Position numbers and translations under genes: made by a program. The notes under the pieces are model-generated. The model did no database searches. It was not told the DNA's origin and worked only from the letters and a program-made list of their open reading frames with translations. From contig CATKHK010000006.1 of the NCBI GenBank assembly GCA_949751835.1, positions 62,001 to 126,000 of the forward strand: a stretch of DNA of 64,000 nucleotides. The letters run 5' to 3'. Below are positions 47,129 through 56,827 of the stretch, one piece after another (position 1 is the stretch's first letter; each line of letters begins with the position of its first letter). Source of the DNA: Blepharisma japonicum. Taxonomy: Eukaryota; Ciliophora; Heterotrichea; Heterotrichida; Blepharismidae.

Positions 47129-47869
47129 ATGACAAATACACTCGAGCAATACTCTATTCAAGCTTTGACTGAAGAATCTGATAAAATTCACACAGAAACT
47201 TCCTCATGAAGCCAAGAAAAAACATGAGAGTCTTATAGTACCAACATAAAATGCTTCCTAAAATCCCGTGATAAACTTTCAAATCCTTTCCACTACAAAA
47301 AGAGAAATTACGATATAAACTTCAACAAAGACAATTTTAAACGAATTTTACTAAATCTTGAATTTAATCCTAGCCAGGAAGAACCTTTTATTAAGTTTTC
47401 TATGCTTCCAAGCCCTCCAAAAGCTGATAAGAAATACTTGCAAAAATTAGACAAAAAAAATCAAACAAATAGGTGTAAATGTTTATCAATTGACAATGGG
47501 ATTTGTACAAGCTCTAATATAGAAAGCCGGTGCGACTCACCTGACTGCCTAATGAAAATGCATAAACCTCAGCGCTCACTGCTATCATTTCCTAAAAGGG
47601 AGCATATCAGAATTCCTTCATATACCCCAAGCGCTCATAGATTTTTAAGCCCAAAATCTGATCATATGTCCATACGCCGTGCGGGATGTAGATCAACAAG
47701 CCCTGAATATATAATTCTAAAGACTCCTACGAGTGCTATTAATATCAAACCAGAAATTGCTATCAAAGACAAGACTTCACCAAAACCTCCTAACCCTAAA
47801 ATGGCTCCTATAATAGCCCAAAGGAGTGAATTAAGGCTTCCTTTTATATGTCGAAGCTTAATATGTTAG
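47129..47869 (+). CDS. Unknown basic 246-aa protein
   Basis: ATG 47129 to TAG 47867-47869, with two in-frame TGAs in the first 40 codons (SSWSQEKTWESYS) joining the head to the main frame. Residues ~115-150 hold six Cys in ~35 residues (RCKCLSIDNGIC, then RCDSPDCLMK), possibly a small metal-binding knuckle. After that the chain is Pro/Ser/Arg-rich and probably disordered. I do not recognise the family. NME7 starts only 29 bp downstream on the same strand. Confidence 0.75.
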
Positions 47870-47898
47870 AATTTAAGTCGGTTTCTTAAACTTTTAAA

Positions 47899-49026
47899 AT
47901 GGCGTCTGAAGAACGGTTTGTCTTTGTGGTGGATTGGTTTGATCAAGCAGCTTCTTTAATTAGAAAATATCAGCTTACTTATTTCTGTGTCGACAACTCC
48001 ATTGAGATGGTGATTTTTATGTAGTATGACTTAAAAAACCGAAGAGTTTTCTTAAAAAGATGCCAATATCCTAGCTTAGGGCTAAGTGATTTGTATTTGC
48101 AGGCCACTATTACTATTTTTTCAAGGCAGCTAAAAGTTGTTGACTATGGTGATGTATTTACCCGCTCAAGATTTGAAGCTGAAAGAGGGCGCACTTTTGC
48201 AATGATAAAACCAGACGCTTATAATAACATTGGAAAAATCATCGATAGAATTTTGGGAGCTGGCTTCAGAATTTCTAATATTAGAATGGTAAGATTTTCA
48301 ACTGAAAACGCAAGGCAATTTTATGCAGAACATGCAGGAAAACCATTTTATGACGGTTTAGTGGGATTTATGTCAAGCGACGTTGTTGTTGGAATGGAAT
48401 TGGTAGCAGTTGACGCAGTTCCAAAATGGAGAAGTTTAATGGGGCCAACTAACTCGAATACAGCAAGAAATGATGCTCCTACCAGCATTAGAGCGACTTT
48501 TGGTACAGATGGACAAAGAAATGCAACTCATGGAAGTGACTCTCCTGCTAGCGCAAACCGAGAAATTAATTTCTTTTTCAGCATCCCTAGCAATACAGCT
48601 GCTCTTAATAATTGCACTTGTTGCGTCATCAAACCTCATGCCATCCAAAATGCAGGAAAAATTATTGATATGATCTTAAGCGAAGGATTCGAAATTTCTG
48701 CATTAAAAATGATCCACCTCGACAAACCCTCTGCAGAAGAATTTTTAGATGTTTACAAAAATATTTTGCCTGAATTTGTTTCACTTGTGGACCAATTAAT
48801 ATCAGGCCCTTGTATTTGTCTTGAAATTCGACAAGAAAATGTCGTCCAAAGCTTCAGAGATCTATGCGGGCCACTTGATCCAGAAATAGCTAGGCATTTA
48901 AGACCAAATACAATAAGAGCAAGATATGGGGTTGATAGAGTCCAAAATGCAGTTCATTGCACAGACTTGCCAGAAGATGGGGTGCTAGAATGTGAGTATT
49001 TCTTTAGAGTTTTAGCTGGTAACTAA
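47899..49026 (+). CDS. NME7: Nucleoside diphosphate kinase 7 (DM10 + two NDPK domains)
   Basis: Exons 47899-48009 and 48025-49026 give 370 aa (human 376). The N-terminal DM10 domain (~1-85) begins with EERFVFVVDWFDQAASLIRK, close to human NME7, and ends at SRQLKVVDYGD. Two NDPK domains follow: A (~95-230, KPDAYNNIGKIID) with the active His at residue 206 in NATHGSDS, and B (~240-368, CCVIKPHAIQNAGKII) with His 348 in NAVHCTDLPEDG. NME7 is an axonemal doublet-microtubule inner protein and also works with gamma-tubulin complexes at centrosomes in animals. Here a role in cilia is expected. Both His residues are kept, so both sites could be active. Confidence 0.97.
48010..48024 (+). other. 15-nt intron of NME7 with GTG 5' end
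   Basis: GTGATTTTTATGTAG lies between the codons for Met and Tyr (SIEM/YDLKN), aligned with human GSVEM/HDVKN. It is the only intron of 13 here with G, not A, at position 3. Confidence 0.9.
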
Positions 49027-49068
49027 TCCTTATTTATTTAACTTTTTATCCATAAAAAATTCTTAATC

Positions 49069-49785
49069 TTAATGCAATTTCCCCAATTCTTCAATTTCTT
49101 GTTCATACTCAATTTCATGCCTTGGCCTCCTCTTCGGTAAAATTTGGTCTAAATCCTCAATTTCTTGGTCACTTTCTTCAATATCTTCTTCCACGAATTC
49201 AATTTGTTCTTCTTCATCTAGAAGCTCATTGTAAAGTTTTGGTGGATAATTATAAATTTCATCATAAGTCCCACTTTTCAGCCTCTCTAAGAGTTCTTTT
49301 TCGATGCTGATTTCAATATTTGCTGCTTTTTCAGCTTTGGCTTCTCTTGTTTTTTCTCTTCTTTCAGCTTTTTTGCTGACAGTGACTAATTTTGTGTTGT
49401 CTTGTTTTTTGATTTTTCGCTGTCTAATTAAATATTGAACGATTTTTGTGAATCTTTGTTTATTCTTGTGGATAAGAAAGTCTGGCCAAAATTCAAGATG
49501 TTCGTCTATCTGTTCCAAAGCTAATTTATAATTTTGTAAAAGCTTAATTCTTTCCCATAGCTTTTTTGGAGTATTTGCACGTTCTGGGACTTTTTTATAC
49601 AGATAGCAGACCCCTTCTTTTTCAATGATAGTCGCATAGGTGCTATTGGCTAATGGGCAAGATCGTCGATTGCAGAGACCTGTCACATTGTACTGGTTTC
49701 TGCAGAAGTTTTGTGTTTCAGTTGATGCACGATAAGAACAATGGTTTGAGCCTATTACTCCCCATATGACTTCATCGTTTTGCAT
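49069..49785 (-). CDS. MAK16: MAK16 ribosome biogenesis factor
   Basis: ATG 49785 gives 238 aa. The N-terminus MQNDEVIWGVIGSNHCSY and the Cys-rich block FCRNQYNVTGLCNRRSCPLA align nearly residue for residue with human MAK16. So do the later YLYKKVPERA, LWERIKLLQNY, ALEQIDEHLEFWPDFLIHK and KQRFTKIVQYLIRQRK. The C-terminus is acidic, as in the family. MAK16 binds pre-60S particles with RPF1 in the nucleolus; its Cys residues form a metal site. There are no UGA codons and no intron. It is convergent with NME7 (42 bp apart) and lies 17 bp downstream of the SF-assemblin gene. Confidence 0.97.
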   Translation of the reverse strand: MQNDEVIWGVIGSNHCSYRASTETQNFCRNQYNVTGLCNRRSCPLANSTYATIIEKEGVCYLYKKVPERANTPKKLWERIKLLQNYKLALEQIDEHLEFWPDFLIHKNKQRFTKIVQYLIRQRKIKKQDNTKLVTVSKKAERREKTREAKAEKAANIEISIEKELLERLKSGTYDEIYNYPPKLYNELLDEEEQIEFVEEDIEESDQEIEDLDQILPKRRPRHEIEYEQEIEELGKLH

Positions 49786-49802
49786 ATTTATTTATCTTTA
49801 AC

Positions 49803-50561
49803 TTAAGAATATTTGCTAACAGCGTTAAGTTTGGAGCAGGTTTCTTCTAATAAAGTCAATAAAGTTTCTTCTGAGGATTCTCTGTCTTTTCGTTCCTGGT
49901 CTAGTTCTGCTTTTATACGAGATACGACGTCTCTGACCATAGCAAGTAGGGCTTCTTCTGTTTCTTCACGAGCCTTTCTTTCCATTCCTAGGGTGTTATT
50001 GATTTCTCCTAAATCATTTTGCAATTTTTTCATCAAATTTGCTTCTAGCTCTTCTCTTTCCCTTACAGAATTTTCCACATACTCATAAAGCTTTGGTAGG
50101 TCCTTACTAAAATACAGTTTTGCTTCTTTTTCTGCTTCTTCTCTAGCTCTAACCTCCCTTAAAAGTTCATTTTTTATGCTTTCAATTCTTTCATCAATCA
50201 GCCGTTGTGCACGGATTTCATTTTCTTTCCGTGAATTGCCAGCTTTTACAATAATTTCGTGCATTCGGTCTTGGATTTCTGCAAGTTCGCGTGATTTTAC
50301 TTCAAAAAATGCTTCACGTGTTGACCTTTCTTCGTCAAGTGCTTTTTGGATTTTTAAAAGATTCTCTTTTAAGGACCCGAATTTTTTAGTATTTTGTTCT
50401 TGAGATTCAAAGAGCTGCTCTTCTATTTCTTGAAGCTTGCTATTTATGGTGTCTAAACGAGATGTGCGGTCCCCTTCTAGAGATGTTTGGATTGAGCTGA
50501 GTTTGTCAGAAAGACGGTGAATACGGTCTCGAAAAGAGGACTCTGAGCGAGTTTTGCTCAT
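49803..50561 (-). CDS. SF-assemblin (striated fibre protein)
   Basis: ATG 50561 gives 252 aa, coiled coil from residue ~10 to the end, with no Trp. A head (SESSFRDRIHRLSDKLSS) precedes regular heptads. The family-typical segments are KALDEERSTREAFFEVK, AQRLIDERIESIKNELLREV and LGMERKAREETEEALLAM. SF-assemblin polymerises into the 2-nm filaments of striated basal-body rootlets; in ciliates it belongs to kinetodesmal or other cortical fibres. Ciliates often carry many copies, so this is likely one of several. Confidence 0.93.
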   Translation of the reverse strand: MSKTRSESSFRDRIHRLSDKLSSIQTSLEGDRTSRLDTINSKLQEIEEQLFESQEQNTKKFGSLKENLLKIQKALDEERSTREAFFEVKSRELAEIQDRMHEIIVKAGNSRKENEIRAQRLIDERIESIKNELLREVRAREEAEKEAKLYFSKDLPKLYEYVENSVREREELEANLMKKLQNDLGEINNTLGMERKAREETEEALLAMVRDVVSRIKAELDQERKDRESSEETLLTLLEETCSKLNAVSKYS

Positions 50562-51431
50562 TTTTAGATTATTTGAAAAAAGTTTTAAGAAATAAGACGA
50601 GATATGATATAGAAGATTTAGAAATAATAATATGGAATAAAAGAGATAGAAAATATTCGGAAAATGGATATAGCAGTATTGAAAGATAGGGAATTAAAAA
50701 AATTTATTATTAAGTGTGTGGTATTAAAAGCATATCGTTAATGATTGTGTAGTTGATTAATTGTAATTTTATTATTCAAATATTAAGGAAATAATTTTGA
50801 TTTTATATCTATTTGAAATCATAAATTTATCTAATTTATAGTAAAATACATACTCATTTTGCTATTCTAAAAGCTTTATAGAAAATTCTCACTTAATTAT
50901 CTTATAGTTGAGACTAAAATCAAAATAAACAGTATAATAAAAATTAGCTGGCCGCGCAAAGTTGAGTTTTAACTATCCAATATTCTGATATGAAATAGTA
51001 TCTCATTACCTTCTATATTATCATTTAATTAACTAAGCGTATATTATGGCCGTTTTTATAAAATTAAGCGAATATTATTTCTTGCTTTTTTAGAATCAGT
51101 GAACAGATTTATTTTACATGAGTTTTAATGAAAGGATTTACCTTAAAAATGAAATTGTTGTGGCTGAAATTGAGAAAAATTCCGGGGAATGAAAAGCGGT
51201 AATTCATAAATTTCTAGATTTTTTATTACAGTAAAATCAGCAGAATTGATTCAATTTTCTTTCTGCAAGCAGCTTCTTATTATAATTGCTTTTTCTTTTA
51301 GGCTTAAAATTGGCTGGATTTTTGATTAGGTATTCCAATATTACTATTATAAGTTAATCTACACAGTTTAGCCATTTTAGTTAGCGTTTTTGAAATATTT
51401 AATTTTTAAGCGATTATAATTAAATATTTTA
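50562..51431. other. AT-rich intergenic region
   Basis: About 870 bp upstream of both flanking genes. A 38-codon ORF (51118-51234) is too short to support. A small GC island at ~50949-50965 (GCTGGCCGCGCAAAG) resembles no complete RNA gene. Otherwise nothing seen. Confidence 0.55.
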
Positions 51432-51920
51432 ATGCAAGACGTTTCCCAATGGGTCGCCTTAGCAAGCACTCTTAGCGAAAATAAAAACAAATTTTTTTCC
51501 CACATTGAGCCTATAAAAGAAGCTGTACACACTATTGAAGATTTTTTGGAGGAATCGAAAAAACAAATGGATACTTTATTATCGAATGAAAATATTACCG
51601 ATCTCGATTTTAAAAGCCAAATTTCTCATATAAGGATATTAACAAAGCTACTATTTCAAAAGCGAAAGTCTATGATTTTATGTTGTGTTAAAAAGTGCAT
51701 AAAAAGCTTAAAAAAATATGAAAAACCCAAAAATGACAAAAATATGAAAGAGATTTGTGTTGATATTCTAAGCACAATTGAAAACGAAAAAGGGCTGCCT
51801 AAAACTTCTGAGGAACTGAAAAAAATCAATAAACTGAGAACAATAGCAGAAAAAATGATAAAAAATTTGGAGTGTACATTAGAAGAAGATAGTCAAATTT
51901 GTATAAAAATAAAAGTATAA
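51432..51920 (+). CDS. Unknown helical 162-aa protein
   Basis: ATG 51432 to TAA, with no UGA and no intron. The protein is almost wholly predicted helix, rich in Lys, Glu and Leu (EPIKEAVHTIEDFLEESKKQ; then LRTIAEKMIKNLE). A central Cys pair lies in MILCCVKKCIKSL. There is no signal peptide or membrane segment. Not recognised; the composition fits a small helical-bundle or coiled-coil protein. Confidence 0.65.
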   Translation: MQDVSQWVALASTLSENKNKFFSHIEPIKEAVHTIEDFLEESKKQMDTLLSNENITDLDFKSQISHIRILTKLLFQKRKSMILCCVKKCIKSLKKYEKPKNDKNMKEICVDILSTIENEKGLPKTSEELKKINKLRTIAEKMIKNLECTLEEDSQICIKIKV

Positions 51921-52528
51921 ATTAGAATATCAAGAGAATTGACATAGAAATCCGTATTAAGTAGATCGAATTAATGCCCGCTTTTTTAAAGATATTATTT
52001 GCATATGAATTTCTCAAAAAATGATATCAAGTTATAAAGATATATGGCTTAATAAGCTAGATATTTATCCTAAATTTGATCAAGACCCTTTAATTTGAGA
52101 ATTCCGAGGCAAAATAATAGATCTTCAGTTCCTCACAATAACTTCTAATACAAGTTTTCAAATTAATTTATCGGAATGAATTATAAACGTTTACCTAAAA
52201 AAATTATAAGAATAAGATAAATATGGGTTCTTGTTATGGAAAAATGCACGATATTTCGATTTTAATTACAAAATTAGAAAATATTAAATGTCAATAAACA
52301 ATACTATAATAAATTTATCTAATTGTATTTCTTTTCTAATTAATTTAAAACTAGATTTCAATTTTCATCACAGATTTAATTTTCTTACGGCCAGACAGTT
52401 AATTTATAAAGAAAATAAGCTTTGTATTCAAATTTTATTTCAATTGGTATAAATCCCTCGAGCTATATTTAAAAAACTTTCCCTATACTATTGCATTATT
52501 CAATGTGGCTTCTGATCCATTGTAATAA
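51921..52528. other. AT-rich region with one small ORF
   Basis: It holds a 62-codon frame at 52021-52209 that needs two TGA=Trp codons (MISSYKDIWLNKLDIYPKFD...). The composition is protein-like, but no relative is visible. It may be a gene remnant or chance. The rest shows nothing. Confidence 0.4.
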
Positions 52529-52923
52529 ATGGGAACAGCACATGATAAGTCTAAAGCTGAAGAAAATCCAAACAATATTATTGAAATAAATCCTTCAAGG
52601 ATAGATTGTATAAATATACATTCCGTTCATTTGAATTATAAATAATCTAAATTATTATTCCTATTTTCTTCATATACTCTACAACTTTCAACAACATGCA
52701 TTTCTTTTTCTTCCATTCCACATAACTTTTCATGCATAAACATAATTTTGATAGGAGTTCTCAAGAGGAGGTATTTAAATCAATCGTGTCAAGTTATACT
52801 TTAATGAATCAAAAAATTCACAATGTAAAAATAGCAATAAGGCGAAGTGGAAGAAATAAAACCCAAGGCTGACAATCTCCAAAAAGCATAGAGAAAAACT
52901 TAAAATTTCACTGAACGTTATAA
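52529..52923 (+). pseudogene. MGxS small-protein family, degenerate copy 1
   Basis: Two blocks resemble the intact family members downstream. Block 1 (52529-52648) starts MGTAHDKSKAEENPNN and ends at an in-frame TAA after 39 codons. Block 2 (52732-52923) is in another phase and contains SSQEEVFKSIVSSYTLMNQK, matching the family core of copies 2-4. The 80 bp between them is diverged. With a stop and a phase change separating the two halves, this is most simply a decayed gene, although block 2 alone has its own ATG and could be a short remnant protein. Confidence 0.6.
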
Positions 52924-53286
52924 TGACAACTTTGGGTTAAATTTAAAAACGGCTAATTTCTTAACATATTTTCTATTTATGCTTAAAGTCATATAAATAA
53001 TACTGATTGGAAAATTATTATATTTAGAAAGCTCTGTGTAAATTGCGTATATAAATAAACTCCTTAATGCAATTTGATGCGTGAATTATTATTATGTAGC
53101 TAAAATTTGATTAACAGAAAATATTTTAAGTCAAATATTTTCTGTACTTTAGAAACTTAATAATAATATATGAAACTGGATTATCGTTTTTGAAACTTCA
53201 AAATTTGAACACTTAACTGGGTTTCAAATATTTTTTACCATTTTTATACTGAATTGTTTTACAGAATTAACTAAGCATATAAAAAT

Positions 53287-53598
53287 ATGGGATCAAGCAA
53301 TGATAAAATTGTAAAGGAAGAAACAGAGCAGGAAAGATCTCGATCAAGTTCATCCGAGATCGAAATAGATTTATCGCCTGTGCATATAGACGATTATGAT
53401 CTAAAAGGGAGTTCAAAAGAAGAGATGTTCAAATTCATAGTATCCAATTATGCGCTGATGAACAAGAGAATAAAGGAATCTAATGAGGGCATAAAGAAAG
53501 AACTTAAAAGAGCAAATAAAGCAAAAACAGTGCCACCACAATCACCTGATAGATTAAAAAGAAAAGTAATACCACACTTAAGAACAGTTGTAAATTAA
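53287..53598 (+). CDS. MGxS small-protein family, copy 2 (103 aa)
   Basis: ATG 53287 to TAA. Begins MGSSNDKIVKEE, so Gly2 and Ser3 could allow N-myristoylation (inference). An acidic/Ser-rich head leads to the family core DDYDLKGSSKEEMFKFIVSN, then YALMNKRIKES, and a Lys-rich tail with a Thr-x-Pro element (KTVPPQSP). The core recurs in copies 1, 3 and 4 on the same strand within 4 kb. The spacing D-x-Y-x-hydrophobic-K-G-x-S-K/N-E is constant. I know no described family with this core. Short, soluble and probably helical in the core. Confidence 0.75.
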   Translation: MGSSNDKIVKEETEQERSRSSSSEIEIDLSPVHIDDYDLKGSSKEEMFKFIVSNYALMNKRIKESNEGIKKELKRANKAKTVPPQSPDRLKRKVIPHLRTVVN

Positions 53599-54847
53599 TG
53601 AAAATAAACAACTTTTTTATATAAATCTATTTGAAACTTTAATTATGATTGATTTCTTGCTCATCGGTGTATATTTAAAGATTTCGAAAAGGAAAAATGG
53701 AACACCATATATTAGGCTTAGAGCTAAGTTTAGAATTATATAAAGGGAATTTAATTTATTATTATTTTTTTCATAAATTTCAAAAATTGATAAAGAAAAT
53801 ATTTTGATTGATGTTTTAATTATTTTTAAACTATTTAATTTTTACAAAAAAAATTAATCATTATAATAATTTTTTGTTTTATTTTTAATTAAATTTTAAT
53901 TTCTTCAAAATTTCTGAAAAAAAAAAGCACTAAAATTCGATTTATAAAATATCTAATCGAGCTAATATCGATGCATTTTAATATTGAGATCTAGTATGAG
54001 TATGGTGATTTATTAAAGGATTCTTGATTAGAAAATGGTGAAACTAGGAAAATGAATATAGTAAAAAATGCATCAGATAGTGCCAAATAATATTTATACA
54101 GTAAACACTTTCAAAAAACTGTTTAAGTGTTTTAAATGTTAGAATTAAAAATTCTATTCGGAAAAGTTTATGACAAGTGCAAGTGAGCAGATTAAACGAA
54201 AATTGAATAATTAACTGTTAAAGTGCTTTTTTATAGCAAAATTAATATTCTAATAAATGGTAGTAAAAGTCATCTTATATAATGCAAGTATGCCAAAATG
54301 TGATCTAGAAATGCCAAAAGCCATTCATTATTTGAGTTTTAAGCAATGCTTGGTTCAATTTCATGCTTCATTTAAAATTTTTCTTAGAATTATTAATTAC
54401 TAATTGATAAAAATAATTGATAACCCTTGGGCTCAATTTTTATACTTAGAAGACGAATATTTAGGACTAAAAAGTTTCTAATTACTCGCAGTTGAATTTT
54501 ATGAGAAAAAAAATAAGAATGAGAAAAATGGAAAAGCAAAATATTTAGACCTCAATATCATGGAGCAATGAAATTTCAATCAATTGAATTAGTTTTAACT
54601 TTTCCTTTTTCAACTGTGTAGACAAATAAGTATATGGTGTCAAAGAAAATTGGCAAAAAAAGATAGGGCTTTATAGGAGTGAATTAAAATGCATATTATG
54701 ATATATATGATTTATTATATTTATCCTTGATGATCTAAATGCATTTATAATAGAAGTACCTTTATATCCAAAAATACTTGAATAATAGAGAGGTAACGAG
54801 AAATTTCAGAAAAATTATTGTTATATGGCAGAATTAATAGCTTATAA
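53599..54847. other. AT-rich spacer in the small-gene array
   Basis: No gene is supported. From ~54560 onward the sequence is the left part of the ~1-kb tandem repeat unit (similar to ~55570-55887). Short open stretches such as 54290-54403 (37 codons) may be remnants of a decayed family member, but I cannot align them. Confidence 0.5.
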
Positions 54848-55153
54848 ATGGAAACAGTCAATAAAACTTTAAAGGAAAATTGAAGCAAAGAGCAATTTGA
54901 TTCAGACACCACAGCTAGCAAAAATTTAGACTGTTATATCGACAACTTAAATAGTTATAAGATTAAAGGAAACTCAAAAGAAGAACTGCTGAAATCTATA
55001 GTTTCGAACTATACGCTAATGAATAAAAGGATACAAAACGCTAAAGCAAGCTTGCAGGAAAGCCAAAGAAAACCTAAGAAAAGAAATACAGTCCCTACTA
55101 AGAAGCCTAAGCTAATGCAAAAATTGAATATGGCATTTGAGTTCTTTATTTAA
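54848..55153 (+). CDS. MGxS small-protein family, copy 3 (101 aa)
   Basis: ATG 54848 to TAA 55151-55153 with one TGA codon at 54881-54883. The start is METVNKTLKENW, where the W is that TGA. In copy 4 the aligned residue is TGG, which independently shows UGA=Trp. The core is NSYKIKGNSKEELLKSIVSN, then YTLMNKRIQNAKASLQES, and the tail KKRNTVPTKKPKLMQKLN. Unlike copies 1, 2 and 4, it has Glu, not Gly, at position 2, so it cannot be N-myristoylated. A standard-code reading would miss this gene entirely. Confidence 0.8.
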
Positions 55154-55887
55154 AATTTTAATATAAATAAGTATTTATAATATGATTTCTTTTAAGTTTA
55201 CTGTAAATTCTAACAATACTACTTTTAAGCTTTTGACTAAGAATAATAAAACCAAAATAAAGAAATAGCTATGAAGAAAAATGGAGTAGAATTAATTAGT
55301 AGAACATTTTTAAATATATGAAATTAATGGAGCTGATTTAGAAGAGTTAAAAATTAAACCCTGGATTAATTAAAATATGAGTATATAAACGCAGGTTTTA
55401 ATATTCCAAAGCAAAAATAGGTGCATTATAATAAAAAATTGTAAGTCTTAACCAAGTGATACACCAATAATTTCTTGAAATGACGATGTAAATAAATCTA
55501 CGTAGTAAATGATTTGATAAATTTGTTCTTTAATTCTGTCAAAAAGAGTTTAAATTCCCTAAAACTTTATTTTCTATCAGATATTCAATCGATTGAATTA
55601 ATTATAACTTCGCTTTTTGAACATTGAAAAATAAATAAAATTTATATTAGTTAAATATATGGTTTTAAAGGAAAATTGGTGGTAAAAGATAGAGCTATAA
55701 AGATTGGAACTAAAATGTATATTATGGTACATAAATTTATTATATTTATGCTTGATTCTAAATTCATTTATTAAGAGGTATCGCCTTTATGCCCAAAAAT
55801 ACTTGAATCACTATCAAAAAATATCCAGGTTACTAGAATCTTTTGGAATCATGGTTGGTATATGGAAGAGAATTAATTGTCTTATAA
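55154..55887. repeat. Spacer of the ~1-kb tandem repeat
   Basis: The 3' flank of copy 3 (55154-~55565) matches the 3' flank of copy 4 (56158-~56575), with shared blocks such as GTTTACTGTAAATTCTA and AGGTGCATTATAATAAAA. The segment ~55570-55887 matches ~54560-54847 upstream of copy 3. The frame at 55704-55904 is a by-product of this repeat. Confidence 0.75.
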
Positions 55888-56157
55888 ATGGGAGCAAGCA
55901 ATAACACTTTAAAGGAAAATTGGAACAAAAATCCAGCTGATTCTGCTTTCGCAGATAATTATAGCATTAAAGGAGCCTCAAACGAAGTACTGCTAAAATA
56001 TATATATTCGAACTATGCGCTAATGAATAAAACAATGCAAGTTACTCAAGCAAGCTTACATGAAAGTCAAACGAAGCCAGGGGAAAGAAAGACATTCCCT
56101 ACTGAGAAGCCTAAGCGAGTGCAAAAATTAAATACGATATTTTGGGTGTTTGTTTAA
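55888..56157 (+). CDS. MGxS small-protein family, copy 4 (89 aa)
   Basis: ATG 55888 to TAA. MGASNNTLKENWNKNP is followed by a shortened head and the core DNYSIKGASNEVLLKYIYSN, then YALMNKTMQVTQASLHES. The tail RKTFPTEKPKRVQKLNTIFW aligns with copy 3 almost throughout, and the last residues are hydrophobic in both. The close match plus matching flanks marks copies 3 and 4 as the most recent duplicates. Trp12 is TGG here, against TGA in copy 3. Function unknown. Confidence 0.8.
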   Translation: MGASNNTLKENWNKNPADSAFADNYSIKGASNEVLLKYIYSNYALMNKTMQVTQASLHESQTKPGERKTFPTEKPKRVQKLNTIFWVFV

Positions 56158-56827
56158 AACATTAACATGAATAAGTAATTAAAATATAATTTCGTTTAAG
56201 TTTACTGTAAATTCTAGCCATATTGCTTTAAGCTTTTGAGCGAGAATAAGAAAATCAAAATGAAGAAATCTATGTGGAGAAAATGGAAAAGAGTTAATTA
56301 ATAGGAAATTTTTAAACATATTAAATTAATAGAGTTGATTTAGAAGAGTTAAAACTAAACCCTGAATTAAATTAATATATGAGAATATAAATGTAGATTT
56401 GATTATCCCAAAGCAAAAATAGGTGCATTATAATAAAAATTGCCAGTTTTAATTAAGTGATACCCCAATAATTTCTTGAAATATGATATAACACAATTTT
56501 TTTAGCAAATGTTTTTTAAATTTCTTTTTTAATATTTTAAAAAGAGCTTAAATTCCTAAAGCTATATTTTATATTAGATTTTCCTTATATGCTTTTAATT
56601 ATTAATTGCCTCTCTAAAGTAAAGTAAATCTAACAAATCTATTATTCATTAAATTTCCATGCGAAAAATTCTGAAATATGCAATAAATTTATTTTAAAAT
56701 AAAGAGCTTTAATAAGAATATTTCCAATAATCAACTGATTTACCAAATTTTATCCTATTTAATTTTAATATTCCTGCTAATTCTTTTGAGCTCTCTCCTT
56801 CTCTCACCACCAAATTTGATATAAAAT
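56158..56827. other. End of tandem repeat and promoter of next gene
   Basis: Up to ~56580 this repeats the 3' flank of copy 3. The remainder (~56580-56827) is AT-rich unique sequence before the next gene. No further gene seen. Confidence 0.6.

Noticed and set aside
50941-50975. Possible U4 snRNA (minus strand CTTTGCGCGGCCAGC)
   Set aside because: Only a ~12-nt resemblance to the U4 5' end; the rest does not follow and it runs at once into AT-rich DNA.
51118-51234. 38-codon ORF starting MSFNERIYLKNE
   Set aside because: Too short, and no 15-nt intron extends it.
55704-55904. 66-aa ORF overlapping the start of small-gene copy 4
   Set aside because: It lies in the duplicated spacer, is broken in the matching unit, and overlaps the real gene in another frame.
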